Assembly: GCA_022616435.1 (NCBI GenBank)
Contig: JAKEET010000115.1
Coordinates: 1-55,681, forward strand
DNA from: Gemmataceae bacterium
GTDB lineage: Bacteria > Planctomycetota > Planctomycetia > Gemmatales > Gemmataceae
Length of the DNA stretch: 55,681 bases
Direction of reading: 5' to 3'
Shown: in pieces, positions 16,122-24,770 of the stretch
How positions within the stretch are numbered: position 1 is the stretch's first letter
Layout of the letters: every line of letters starts with the position of its first letter
Made by a program: the position numbers and the translations under genes
Notes under the pieces: generated by a model
Database searches by the model: none
What the model saw: the letters and a program-made list of their open reading frames with translations, nothing else
What the model was told of the DNA's origin: nothing

Positions 16122-17546
16122 CTACCGCCCCGGCTCCACTGTCAGAATCTTCACCTTCGGCGTGGACAGATCGACTTTGACAAGGCTGTCCGTGATTGCC
16201 TCGCCGATGTTGCCGGCCTGATCGACGGCTTCGACCTTGATGTGGAACTGATAGGGGACGCCGCTTTCCGGCATGGTCCACACGTGGCGGCCGTTGGCGT
16301 TGGATAGCTTGTCGGCAAAAGTCTTCCACGGGCCGGCGGCGTGCTCGGCGTACGAGAGCGTGATCGGTTCGCGGTGCAGGTTGCGGTCGCGCGCCGTCCA
16401 GTGGATAAACAGCTTGCCCTTGTCCGTTCCGGCGCCGACCACCACGTTCTGAAGCTGCACGGCGGGCTTGGTGAGATCGACTTCGATCCAGAGCTGCGGC
16501 CGGTCGCCGAACTGCGGCGGCCGTTCGCCCAGGCCGACGCCGCTCTTGGCGCACAGCGAGATGCCGTAGACGCCTTCGCCTTCCACCTCGAACGCGATCG
16601 CGGTCTGTTTCGGATCGTCGAAGCGGTGCGGATACTTGTTCCAGCTCCGGCCGTTGACGGTGTACCACAGCTCGACCGCCGAGACGCCGGACGGGCCGAC
16701 GTCCTTCAGCTCATAACTGAGGGTGATGCGCTTGCTGTTGACCAGCTTGCGCTCGTGCTCGGCGGGGCCGTTGACCAGGTCCTGCGCGCGGCCGCCCTGC
16801 GGCGGCTGCGCGGCGTGGTTCGGCGGGACCAGGCCGGAATTGGGGCCGGGATTCGGATTCGGGTTGGCAAAGCCTGGGTTGCCGGCCAGGCCGATGGTGG
16901 CGACGGTCTGGGCGGTGTTGCCGGCGCGGTCGCGGGCTTGCAGGCGGACCTCGACGGGGCCGGGCGCTTGCGGGACCCAGTAGAGCTGCGTGGCCCCGAT
17001 GGGCAGGTTGAGCGGTATCCAGTTCTGGCCGCCTGCCGGGCGATAGTCGAGGCGGACGGTGTCGTTGGCCAGGAATTCCAGGTTTTCGTCGCGGATGTCC
17101 CAGGAGACGCCGACCTTGTCGCCCTGCGGCGTCAGCGTCCGCAGGTGCACGCCGGGGGCGGCGGTATCGACCATGACCTTCAAGCTCGGCGCCGCGCCCT
17201 GCATGTTCGGCGGCGTGAGGCGGTTGTCGAGGTCGAGGGTCTGCACGGCGAACCAGTGCAGGCCGTCGCGTTCGGCGCCGAAACGGAAAAAACGCTGGTC
17301 GGGCGGGGCGTTCGCGGCCGCTTGCCAGGATTGGCCCTGATCGAGCGATACGTACAGTTGCACCTGGCGGATCTGGGCGGCGCCGGCGCCGACGTTGAAG
17401 GGAATGCGAAACGTGCGGAACCGCGAATGGATCACGCCGCCGACGGTTTCCTGCCCAGGCGCGGACGGGGTCCCCAGACCGCCAAGCGCGATGACGCCGA
17501 GCGCCAGCAGGACCAGGACCACGAGCCGTCTTCGCATGGCCGACAC
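16122..17546 (-). CDS. Exported multidomain Ig/fibronectin-like protein
   Basis: A 474 aa protein with a signal peptide (to about residue 31). It has four beta-rich segments, each with a phrase like DENLEFLANDTVRLDY, DRAGNTAQTVATIGLAGN, ARDRNLHREPITLSY and DQAGNIGEAITDSLVKVDLS, as in repeated Ig-like/fibronectin modules of planctomycetal envelope proteins. A Pro/Asn-rich linker (NPNPNPGPN) separates the second and third modules. No catalytic residues seen. It is probably periplasmic or surface located; adhesion or carbohydrate binding is a guess. The start could be 17546 or 17537. Confidence 0.75.
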   Translation of the reverse strand: MSAMRRRLVVLVLLALGVIALGGLGTPSAPGQETVGGVIHSRFRTFRIPFNVGAGAAQIRQVQLYVSLDQGQSWQAAANAPPDQRFFRFGAERDGLHWFAVQTLDLDNRLTPPNMQGAAPSLKVMVDTAAPGVHLRTLTPQGDKVGVSWDIRDENLEFLANDTVRLDYRPAGGQNWIPLNLPIGATQLYWVPQAPGPVEVRLQARDRAGNTAQTVATIGLAGNPGFANPNPNPGPNSGLVPPNHAAQPPQGGRAQDLVNGPAEHERKLVNSKRITLSYELKDVGPSGVSAVELWYTVNGRSWNKYPHRFDDPKQTAIAFEVEGEGVYGISLCAKSGVGLGERPPQFGDRPQLWIEVDLTKPAVQLQNVVVGAGTDKGKLFIHWTARDRNLHREPITLSYAEHAAGPWKTFADKLSNANGRHVWTMPESGVPYQFHIKVEAVDQAGNIGEAITDSLVKVDLSTPKVKILTVEPGR

Positions 17547-17911
17547 GCCGGAAGCGCCTGGGAAAGAATCGCGGAGCAGACGGCCGACCTTCGTGGAAGC
17601 ACGGCAGGTCGGCGACCTGGCCCACGTGAGAGTTCACGGCATCTCGTGTTGGTCATCGACCGGGCAAGCGCGCGAACTTGAGCAAAAGGCGAAACTGGGT
17701 GGTTTTGGTAGAACTGCCGCCGAGCCGAGCCGGCGCGGCTCGCCAGTGGCTCGGCTCACCCGAACGGCAAAACCCTCCCATTTCGTATTTCTCATAGCTT
17801 TTTCATGGCGGCGGGGTTACAAATACCATCGTTTCATGGCAAATGGACTCCCATTGCCTGATCCACCCGAAATCTGGAACGGGCCCCAATCCATCACTCA
17901 AGTCCAACCCA
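17547..17911. other. Divergent intergenic region with repeat
   Basis: Contains an interrupted inverted repeat at about 17586-17632 (CGGCAGGTCGGCGACCTGGC with a GGCCGACCTTCGTGG partner), resembling elements seen at 24689-24711 and in the glycosyltransferase gene. The rest, to the ribosome site at 17912, shows no gene and should hold promoters for the two divergent genes. Confidence 0.5.
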
Positions 17912-17919
17912 AAGGAGGT
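17912..17919 (+). promoter_or_regulatory. Near-consensus ribosome binding site
   Basis: AAGGAGGT six bases before the ATG at 17925 is an almost perfect anti-16S complement, much stronger than most starts in this window, which suggests high expression of the small exported protein. Confidence 0.8.
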
Positions 17920-17924
17920 AGATC

Positions 17925-18554
17925 ATGCGTAAGATCGGCGTCGTGCTCGGTTGTTTGGTGATCGGCTTGCTCGTCGTCGGCCTGGCCGAGGGCCAGCAGC
18001 AACCCAAGAAGAAGTTCGGCGGCGGCTTTGGCGGTCGCGGGTTTGGCGGCTTCGGCGGCGGCGGGTTCGCCAACAACCCGATCAACCTGCTCAACAATGA
18101 ACAGGTGAAAAAGGAGCTCGAGATCAGCGAGGCGCAGCTCGAAAAGCTGCCCGATGCCCTCGACAAGGCTGTCGCCGAGATTCTCAGCGAGCCCCAGCTG
18201 AAGCGCTTCAGGCAGATCCGCTTGCAGACGCGCGGCACCCAGGTATTCACCGATGCCAAGGTCGCCGCCGAGCTGAAAATGAGCGAGGAGCAGCAGGAAA
18301 ACGTCAAGTCGATCCTGCAAGAGGCCGGCAAGGAACGCCTGGAGATCTTCAAGGAAGCACAAGCCTCTGGCGGCTTCCAAGGCATCCAGGAGAAGACCAC
18401 GGCCCTCGACAAGGAGACCAAGGAAAAAATCAACGGCGTGCTCACCGCCGACCAGCGCAAGCAATGGCGGCAGATGATCGGGGCCGAGTTCAAGCTCGAG
18501 CAACAGGGCTTCGGCGGCTTCGGCAAGAAGAAGGGGAAGAAGGACGCCGAGTAA
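17925..18554 (+). CDS. Exported Gly-rich LTxxQ/Spy-like protein
   Basis: A 209 aa protein with a signal peptide (about 1-23, ending AEG). A glycine/phenylalanine-rich stretch (GGGFGGRGFGGFGGGGF) leads into helical segments rich in Lys, Glu and Gln, with LTADQRKQWRQMIG like the LTxxQ motif of Spy/CpxP periplasmic chaperones. Near-repeats KELEISEAQLEKLP and AELKMSEEQQENVKS suggest a duplicated helical unit. It ends in FGGFGKKKGKKDAE. Related planctomycetal proteins are abundant and often annotated only as hypothetical. The strong ribosome site suggests an abundant product. Chaperone-like binding is inferred from the motif only. Confidence 0.75.
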   Translation: MRKIGVVLGCLVIGLLVVGLAEGQQQPKKKFGGGFGGRGFGGFGGGGFANNPINLLNNEQVKKELEISEAQLEKLPDALDKAVAEILSEPQLKRFRQIRLQTRGTQVFTDAKVAAELKMSEEQQENVKSILQEAGKERLEIFKEAQASGGFQGIQEKTTALDKETKEKINGVLTADQRKQWRQMIGAEFKLEQQGFGGFGKKKGKKDAE

Positions 18555-18634
18555 TTCCGTGCCAATCCAGTTCAGCCGATTACAATACTCGCCGGGGATG
18601 AATCCAGTGGTTCGTCCCCGGCGATTTTGTTTCG

Positions 18635-20038
18635 ATGGGTGCCGCCATGCGACTCGCGCTTCTCTTGCTCGTTCCATTCTTCGCATGTCCCAGCCTGGCC
18701 GACGGCGGCGCCGCCAAGCCGAAAAAGTGGAACATCATCTGCGTCGTCACCGACGACCAGGCGGCTTGGAGCATCGGCGCCTACGGCAACAAGGAATCGC
18801 GGACGCCCGCCATGGACCGGCTGGCGCGCGATGGGGTCTTGTTCACGCGCGCCTTCACGGCCACGCCGGTGTGCTCGCCGAGCCGGGCCAGCTACCTGAC
18901 CGGCCGTTACGGGACGCAGGTCAACATCACCGACTGGATTTCGCCGAAGGAAGCGAAGGCCGGCGTCGGCTTGCCGAGCGACACGATCACCTGGATGGAG
19001 GTGCTGCGCCGCGCCGGCTGGCGCACCGGGCTCATCGGCAAGTGGCACCTGGGCGCCCTGCCGCAGTTCCATCCGACCAAGCAGGGCTTCCAGCATTTCT
19101 TTGGCTTCCTGGGCGGCGGCACGACTCCCATGAACCCGACGCTCGAAGTCAACGGCAAGGAGACCAAGCTCAAGGGCACGCTCCCCGATCTCCTGACCGA
19201 CGACGCCATCGCCTTCATCAAGAAGAACAAGGACAGCCCGTTCGCATTGTCGTTGCACTTCCGCGCGCCGCACTTGCCGTACATCCCGGTTCCGGAGGCG
19301 GATGCCGCGCCGTTCAAGGACCTCGATCCGACGATCCCGGCCTTTCCTGGCCTGGACGTGAACAAGGTCAAGACCTGGACGCGCGACTATTACGGCAGCA
19401 TCCATTCGGTGGACCGCAACCTCGGCCGGCTGCTCGCGTTTCTTGAAGAGGCGGGGCTCGCGGACAGCACCATCATCCTGTTCACGAGCGACCACGGCTA
19501 CATGATCGGCCACCACGGCCTCAACACCAAGGGGAACGCGTCCTGGATCGCCGCGGGCCACACGGGCCGCCGGCCCAACATGTTCGATGTGTCGTTGCAG
19601 GTGCCGCTCATCATTCGCTGGCCCAGGGTCGTGCGGCCGGGGACGAAGCTGGACGCGATGGTGTCCAACATCGACACCTTCGCGACAGTGCTGGGCATGC
19701 TGGACGCGCCGCCGCCGAAAGACTACCGGCAACACGGGCAGGACTTCACACCGCTCTTGCGCGGCGACAAGGCGACATGGCGCGACGCCGTCTTCGCCCA
19801 GTACGACATGCACAACGGCGACAAGGCCCACATGCGCAGCCTCCGCGGCGAACGCTGGCACCTGGTCCGCCAGCACCTCGGCAACCAGCCGGACGAGCTG
19901 TTCGATCTGCGGAATGACCCCGAGGAGATGAAGAATCTGTACAACGACCCGCGCCATCGCCAAACGCGCGATGAACTGCAGCGCCGGCTGGACGAATGGA
20001 TGCGTTCGGTGGACGATCCGTTGATCCGAAACAAATGA
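18635..20038 (+). CDS. Exported formylglycine-dependent sulfatase
   Basis: Hydrolyses a sulfate ester, probably on algal or host polysaccharide, in the periplasm or outside the cell; 467 aa with a signal peptide. The active-site motif CSPSR begins at Cys80, the residue converted to formylglycine. Asp40 and Asp41 in the VTDDQ pair and the SDHGYMIGHHG segment provide metal ligands. The closing LFDLRNDPEEMKNLYNDP block is standard for the family. The start is 18635 or four codons on (MRLALL), which gives a cleaner signal peptide. Sulfatases are strongly expanded in Planctomycetota. No anaerobic maturase is adjacent. Confidence 0.93.
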   Translation: MGAAMRLALLLLVPFFACPSLADGGAAKPKKWNIICVVTDDQAAWSIGAYGNKESRTPAMDRLARDGVLFTRAFTATPVCSPSRASYLTGRYGTQVNITDWISPKEAKAGVGLPSDTITWMEVLRRAGWRTGLIGKWHLGALPQFHPTKQGFQHFFGFLGGGTTPMNPTLEVNGKETKLKGTLPDLLTDDAIAFIKKNKDSPFALSLHFRAPHLPYIPVPEADAAPFKDLDPTIPAFPGLDVNKVKTWTRDYYGSIHSVDRNLGRLLAFLEEAGLADSTIILFTSDHGYMIGHHGLNTKGNASWIAAGHTGRRPNMFDVSLQVPLIIRWPRVVRPGTKLDAMVSNIDTFATVLGMLDAPPPKDYRQHGQDFTPLLRGDKATWRDAVFAQYDMHNGDKAHMRSLRGERWHLVRQHLGNQPDELFDLRNDPEEMKNLYNDPRHRQTRDELQRRLDEWMRSVDDPLIRNK

Positions 20039-20101
20039 CGATAGCCGTCCCACCGCGTATCCTATGCAGCGGACTCAGGACTCGTAGCCGAGGAAACAGC
20101 C

Positions 20102-21133
20102 ATGAAACTGACGAAGATGATGGTTGCCGGCATGGTGCTCGCGAGCGTCGCCGGCCTCGCGTTGGTGGCGCAGCAAACGGCAGCGCCCGGCGGGCAGATG
20201 GTGACGGCGGCCCAGAAGCTCCTCGGGGCGCTCACCGAGGATCAGAGGAAGCAAGCGACCTTCGCGTACGACGACAAGGAGCGGACGACCTGGTATTTCA
20301 CGCCGCGCCAGAACAACAACACTCGCAAAGCAACGCGGAACGGCCTGCCGCTGGAAGCGATGTCGCCGGCCCAGAAGAAGGCCGCCCTCGACCTGGTCCG
20401 CGCCGGCACCAGCGACTCGGGGAATGTCGCCGCCGTGACCATCATGAGCCTCGAAGCCATCCTCGCCGAACTGGAATCCCCCAAAGGGAAGATGATCCGC
20501 AATCCTGAGTGGTACTTCTTCACGATCTTCGGCACGCCCGCCAAGACCGGCAAATGGGGCTGGCGCGTCGAGGGGCATCACCTGTCGCTCAACTTCACGC
20601 TGGACGGCGACCAGGTCATCGCCTCGTCGCCGGCGTTTTTCGGGGCCAATCCCGCCGAGATCAAGGGTGGACCGAAAAAAGGCCATCGCACCCTGGCGCC
20701 GGCCGAGGATTTCGCCCGTGAGCTGTTCAATGCCCTCACCAACGAGCAAAAACAGGTCGCCCGCCAGCCCAAGCACTTTGCCGAACCCGGCGAAACCAAG
20801 CCGGCGCCCAACGTTGGCCAACCCGTGGGCCTGTCCGCCGCGAAACTCAACGAAGCGCAACGCGCATCGCTCATGAAGCTGCTCAAGAGCTACACCGAGC
20901 GCATGCCGCCGGGCGTCGGCGCCGTCGAATACAAGCTCGTCCAGCAAGCGAAGCCGAGCGATGTGTTTGTCGCGTACAGCGGCGATCCCGCCCCCGGCAA
21001 CGGCTACACGTACCGCGTCCACGGTCCGACGTTCGTGGTCGAGTTCCTGAACACCCAGGCCGACTCCGCCGGCAACAAGGCCAACCACATCCACAGCGCG
21101 TGGCGACGGATCAAGGGGGATTTCGGATTGTAA
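20102..21133 (+). CDS. DUF3500 family exported protein
   Basis: A 343 aa protein with a signal peptide (to about residue 24). Family marks are WGWRVEGHHLSLNFTLDG, FFGANPAEIKGG and the C-terminal NHIHSAWRRIKGDFG. Reaction unknown; DUF3500 proteins are often found with secreted oxidases and hydrolases. The start codon is ATG 20102, with GAGGAA upstream. The last three codons and the stop lie inside a 32 bp tandem duplication (21121-21184). Confidence 0.88.
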   Translation: MKLTKMMVAGMVLASVAGLALVAQQTAAPGGQMVTAAQKLLGALTEDQRKQATFAYDDKERTTWYFTPRQNNNTRKATRNGLPLEAMSPAQKKAALDLVRAGTSDSGNVAAVTIMSLEAILAELESPKGKMIRNPEWYFFTIFGTPAKTGKWGWRVEGHHLSLNFTLDGDQVIASSPAFFGANPAEIKGGPKKGHRTLAPAEDFARELFNALTNEQKQVARQPKHFAEPGETKPAPNVGQPVGLSAAKLNEAQRASLMKLLKSYTERMPPGVGAVEYKLVQQAKPSDVFVAYSGDPAPGNGYTYRVHGPTFVVEFLNTQADSAGNKANHIHSAWRRIKGDFGL

Positions 21134-21184
21134 CGTGGGAAACGGCTAACGCTTTCGGATTGTAACGTGGGAAACGGCTAACGC
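21121..21184. repeat. 32 bp perfect tandem duplication across a stop codon
   Basis: TTTCGGATTGTAACGTGGGA followed by AACGGCTAACGC is present twice, head to tail, at 21121-21152 and 21153-21184. The first copy carries the last codons and TAA stop of the DUF3500 gene; the second is non-coding. No mismatch, so the duplication looks recent. A weaker inverted repeat (GGACCCGTT / AACGGGTCC) follows at 21187-21232. Confidence 0.92.
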
Positions 21185-21248
21185 GCGGACCCGTTCAGCG
21201 CACGCCGGATCATGGATGCGTTCAACGGGTCCCTTGTTTGCGCTTCGA

Positions 21249-21908
21249 TCAGTCATCAACGCCCACAAACGGATTCGTCCGCCTCTCGGTCCCGATTGTC
21301 GTCGTCGGGCCGTGGCCGGGGTAGATCACCGTCTCATCAGGCATCGGGAAGAGCTTCGCGCGGATGCCGCCCACCAGCAGGCGCTGGTCGCCGCCCGGCA
21401 AATCCGTGCGGCCGATGCTCCCCTGGAACAGCACGTCGCCACCGAACACGCGCACCAACGGCTCATCGCGCACCACGTAGACGACGTGTCCCGGGGAATG
21501 GCCGGGGATGTCGAGTACGTCGAATGTCAGACCCGCGAAGTCGAGCCGGTCGCCGTCACGCACCAGACGGTCCGCCGGCGGGCTGGTGATCTCGAAACCG
21601 AACGGGGCGCTCAGGTTGGCCATGGCGTCGGTCAGGAGCGGCTCATCGTTCACGCCGATGATGAGCGGCGCCTCGGGAAACGCGTCCTTCAGCGCCGCGT
21701 TGCCGGCGATGTGATCGGCGTGGCCGTGCGTGTTGAGGATGACGGCCGGGCGCAGCCCGTTCTCGGCGAGGCACTGGAAAATCAGATCGGGTTCGAGGCC
21801 GGGATCAATGACGACGCAGTCGCTGGCGCCGTCGCGGCCGACGCGCCGAACGACGTAGGTGTTTTCTGCAAACGGCATCGACACGATGGTATGAATTTGC
21901 AACGACAT
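21249..21908 (-). CDS. Metallo-beta-lactamase-fold hydrolase (glyoxalase II-like)
   Basis: Cytoplasmic MBL-fold protein, 219 aa. Metal motif THGHADH at about residues 60-66, second His in IPGHSPGHVVY, Asp in FGGDVLFQGSIGRTDLPGG and last His in IYPGHGPTTTIG. This set matches the glyoxalase II-like group (YcbL type), which hydrolyses thioesters such as S-lactoylglutathione. Start at 21908 with AGGAAG upstream. Divergent from the DUF1571 gene. Confidence 0.92.
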   Translation of the reverse strand: MSLQIHTIVSMPFAENTYVVRRVGRDGASDCVVIDPGLEPDLIFQCLAENGLRPAVILNTHGHADHIAGNAALKDAFPEAPLIIGVNDEPLLTDAMANLSAPFGFEITSPPADRLVRDGDRLDFAGLTFDVLDIPGHSPGHVVYVVRDEPLVRVFGGDVLFQGSIGRTDLPGGDQRLLVGGIRAKLFPMPDETVIYPGHGPTTTIGTERRTNPFVGVDD

Positions 21909-22069
21909 GGCTTCCTGCAAATTATACAGCTTGCCCAATCCCTGCCGGCGGCGATTTCGCCTTTTTTCCCGGTCGCGGTTTCCTTTAGACTTGCGCCGCC
22001 CACGCCGGACGGCGAACGCGCCGGCATGGAGATTGCACGAACGGCACACACGATGGACGAGGATTGACC

Positions 22070-22876
22070 ATGAAGCGCCGGCATCTGGGAAGGATCAGCA
22101 TCGGCATCTGCGGACTCGCGTGGGCGGCGCTCGCCGCCGGCTCGGACGGTCAGGCCCCCACCCAGCCGCCGCCCGGGCAACCTCCGGCCGCCGCGGCTCC
22201 AAAGCTGACGCCGCTCGATCAAGCGATTCTCTGGCTGCACGACGCGAAGCGCAATCACGGCGCCGTCAAGGACTACACCTGCACGATGGTTTCGCGTGAG
22301 AACATCAAGGGCAAGCTCCGGGAAGAGAGCATCGTGCAGATGAAGTTCCGCGTCCAGCCGTTCAGCGTCTACATGCGCTGGCTGTCGCCCACCGAATCGC
22401 GCGGCCAGGAAGTCGCGTTCGTCGCCGGCAGAAACAAAAACATGATGCGCGTCCATTCGAAAGGGCTGTTGAAAGGCGCGATCGGCTTCGTGTCGATCGA
22501 CCCCAACGACCCGCGCGTCATGGAGCACAGCCGGCACACGATCCGCGAGGCGGGCCTGGGCCAACTGATCGATTCGACGCTGGCGTACTGGCAAGCCGAC
22601 AAGAGGTTCAACCGCACCGAGACCCGCATCGCCGAGTACGAGTACGACAACCGCCGCTGCCTGCGCATCGAGAACATCCGCCCCGACCGCCGGCCCGAGT
22701 ACTACGCCCACCGCAGCGTCCTGTTCCTCGACAAGGAGTCGAAGCTCCCGGTCCGCAACGAGAACTACTTCTGGCCGCGCCCCGGCGGCCCCCCGACCGG
22801 CGAGCTGATGGAGGTGTACAGCTACATCGATCTGCGCTTCAACGTCGGCCTGACGGATCGGGATTTCAACAAGTGA
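22070..22876 (+). CDS. DUF1571 family exported protein
   Basis: A 268 aa protein with a signal peptide (about 1-27), then a Pro/Ala linker. The DUF1571 domain is shown by VKDYTCTMVSRENIKGKL, FRVQPFSVYMRWLSP, the GRNKNMMRVHSKG segment and the C-terminal GELMEVYSYIDLRFNVGL. The fold resembles outer-membrane lipoprotein sorting proteins (LolA-like), but no function is established. The ATG at 22070 is used; a TTG two codons earlier is unlikely. Confidence 0.88.
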   Translation: MKRRHLGRISIGICGLAWAALAAGSDGQAPTQPPPGQPPAAAAPKLTPLDQAILWLHDAKRNHGAVKDYTCTMVSRENIKGKLREESIVQMKFRVQPFSVYMRWLSPTESRGQEVAFVAGRNKNMMRVHSKGLLKGAIGFVSIDPNDPRVMEHSRHTIREAGLGQLIDSTLAYWQADKRFNRTETRIAEYEYDNRRCLRIENIRPDRRPEYYAHRSVLFLDKESKLPVRNENYFWPRPGGPPTGELMEVYSYIDLRFNVGLTDRDFNK

Positions 22877-22892
22877 CACTGCCGCGGCAAGC

Positions 22893-22985
22893 CGGGTGCC
22901 ATGCCCACGGCTTTGCGTGGGCATGGGAGGGGCCTGGATAACCGGTGCTGCTCATGCCCACGCAAAGCCGTGGGCATGGCACCCG
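22893..22985. repeat. 33 bp perfect inverted repeat with nested hairpins
   Basis: Arms 22893-22925 and 22953-22985 are exact inverted copies of 33 bp. Each arm also contains its own hairpin (CATGCCCACG with CGTGGGCATG). It lies between the convergent DUF1571 and DUF1080 genes and may terminate both; it looks like another dispersed palindrome family. Confidence 0.9.
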
Positions 22986-23004
22986 AACCTTCAGTTCCGC
23001 GAGC

Positions 23005-23649
23005 TCACTTCAAGTCCTTGATGTGGATGTTGCGGAACTCGACCCGCAAGTTGTAGCTCTGGAAGCCGATGTATCCCTTGTCGCGCAGGATGCCGGGGTG
23101 GCGCTTGGCGTGCTCCTTCACGTAGTCGTCGAGGTTGGCGTCCACGAGCACGGCGCCGTTGTTCTCAACCCGGATGTGCCGGCCCTTGGCGACGATCCGC
23201 ATCGCATTCCACTCACCGATCTCCTTGTTCTTGATCGTCTTGGCCGGCACGACGTTGTAGATCGAGCCGGTATGCTGCCAGGTCTGCAGGCCCTTCCAGT
23301 TCACATCGTCGATGAGCTGGATCTCCATGCCGACGTAGGCGGGGTCGCCCTTGGACGGCGTTCGCAGGGCCACGCCGCTGTTGCCTTTCTCCGGCAGCTT
23401 GTATTCCAGGCGCAGCTCGTAATCGCCGTACTCTTGTTCGGTGAGCAGCCAGCCGCCTCCGCCGCCGGAGACGTAGAGCACGCCCTTGTCGGCGCCCCAC
23501 ACGTCCATCTTGCCGGTCGCCTTCCAGCCGCTGAGGTCCTTGCCGTTGAACAGCGGCGTGAATCCTTCCGGCGCGTCGCCGGCAACCGCATCGGCGAGCA
23601 CAGGCGCAAACAATAGTCCAACGACCAAGGAAATCGCGAACCGGCGCAT
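23005..23649 (-). CDS. 3-keto-disaccharide hydrolase (DUF1080) family protein
   Basis: Secreted 214 aa protein with a signal peptide ending near VAGD. DUF1080 signatures are FTPLFNGKDLSGWK at the start, YELRLEYKLPEKGNSGVALR in the concanavalin-like sheet, the substrate-site segment MEIQLIDD and the closing VEFRNIHIKDLK. Family members act on 3-keto-glycosides or bind glycans in the periplasm. Hairpin CCACGCAC/GTGCGTGG lies upstream at 23668-23687. Confidence 0.92.
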   Translation of the reverse strand: MRRFAISLVVGLLFAPVLADAVAGDAPEGFTPLFNGKDLSGWKATGKMDVWGADKGVLYVSGGGGGWLLTEQEYGDYELRLEYKLPEKGNSGVALRTPSKGDPAYVGMEIQLIDDVNWKGLQTWQHTGSIYNVVPAKTIKNKEIGEWNAMRIVAKGRHIRVENNGAVLVDANLDDYVKEHAKRHPGILRDKGYIGFQSYNLRVEFRNIHIKDLK

Positions 23650-23667
23650 GGAAATCTCCCAGATAAG

Positions 23668-23687
23668 CCACGCACCGCAGTGCGTGG
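23668..23687. repeat. CCACGCAC/GTGCGTGG hairpin upstream of DUF1080 gene
   Basis: Perfect 8 bp arms with a 4 nt loop, 19 bp before the start on the minus strand. It may be an operator or a leader hairpin. Confidence 0.5.
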
Positions 23688-23943
23688 GAGACGGCGCCCA
23701 CGGGAAGGCGGTCCGCGGGCCGACAACGGGCGTTGTCCCTGTAATAATGCCTCGGGGGACCGCAGGCCAGAAAAAACCGGCTCAGGCGAGCGGCGCGGCG
23801 TCAGCGCGACGTGACGAACGGGCGTCGCCGTCGGAAGTCACGTCGGAAGTCACATCGTGCTGACGCCGCGCCGCTGGCCGGCTGGCATCCCTTTTGCTAT
23901 TCCCTCTTCCCTCGCCCCCATCTCCCCAGATAAGGTAATGGCT

Positions 23944-24675
23944 ATGAAACCCATCGCTGTGCTGACTCTGTGCGGCTCGTTGGCGATGCTGGCTCTGGCC
24001 GGCTGCACGGCCGACGAGCCCGTCGCCAAGCAGGATCCGAGGCCGAAAGCGTCGACGGCGCCGGCCAAGAAAGTCAACGTCGGCAAGAACGTGTCGCTGG
24101 AGATCAAGGGAGACGAACGCCGCGTCGTCGTCGACGCCCTGGTGTGCCTGCGCCAGGGGATGCTCGAGCAGTTCCTGACGCGCAAGCGCACCAAGGAGCA
24201 CGAGGCGATCCTGGTGGCCGACGTCGATGCCCGCGAAATCCACAAGGCGCTGATCCTGGCCGGGGCCGAGCCCGGCAGCCCCGTGAAGTTCGTGCCGAAG
24301 TACGAGCCGGCCCGCGGGACCGTGATCAAGGTCTTCCTGGAGTACGAGGACGCCGAGAAGAGACCGCAGCGCCTGCCGGCCCAGCACTGGATTCGCAGCA
24401 TCAAGACCAAGAAGACCCTCGAGCATGACTTCGTGTTCGCCGGCAGCGTGCTCATCCAGGATCCGTTCGACCAGACGAAGCCGCCCTTTTACGCGGCCAA
24501 CGACGGCACCGTCATTTGCGTTTCGAATTTCGAGAGCGCCTTGCTCGACCTGCCGATCATGAGCACCAAGGACAACGACGACTTGTTTTTTGAGGCCCAC
24601 ACCGAGAGCATCCCGCCGCTGGAAACGCCGGTGCGCGTGATCCTCGAGCCGGTGCTGAAGAAAGAGCAGAAGTAA
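23944..24675 (+). CDS. YdjY-domain lipoprotein
   Basis: A 243 aa lipoprotein: the N-terminal helix ends in the lipobox LAGC (about residues 18-21). The body matches the planctomycetal YdjY domain, with VSLEIKGDERRVVVDALVCL, RTKEHEAILVADVDAREIH, AHWIRSIKTKKTLEHDFVF-like text and NDGTVICVSNFESALLDLP. Start at 23944 rather than 23938 because AAGG spacing is better. Role unknown; YdjY proteins often occur near iron-sulfur or redox proteins. Followed by a zinc-ribbon membrane protein gene 96 bp downstream. Confidence 0.87.
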   Translation: MKPIAVLTLCGSLAMLALAGCTADEPVAKQDPRPKASTAPAKKVNVGKNVSLEIKGDERRVVVDALVCLRQGMLEQFLTRKRTKEHEAILVADVDAREIHKALILAGAEPGSPVKFVPKYEPARGTVIKVFLEYEDAEKRPQRLPAQHWIRSIKTKKTLEHDFVFAGSVLIQDPFDQTKPPFYAANDGTVICVSNFESALLDLPIMSTKDNDDLFFEAHTESIPPLETPVRVILEPVLKKEQK

Positions 24676-24688
24676 CCCGAAGTTCGTG

Positions 24689-24711
24689 GGGGCAAGTCTC
24701 CAACTTGCCCC
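24689..24711. repeat. GGGGCAAGT/ACTTGCCCC hairpin
   Basis: Perfect 9 bp arms with a 5 nt loop right after the lipoprotein gene, embedded in a longer element TTCGTGGGGGCAAGT. The same element, slightly diverged, occurs inside the glycosyltransferase gene at 54276-54299. Confidence 0.75.
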
Positions 24712-24770
24712 GAACCAACGCGGCAAGTTGAACACGTGCCGCCACATCGCGCACCAAGGACAGGTTCCCC

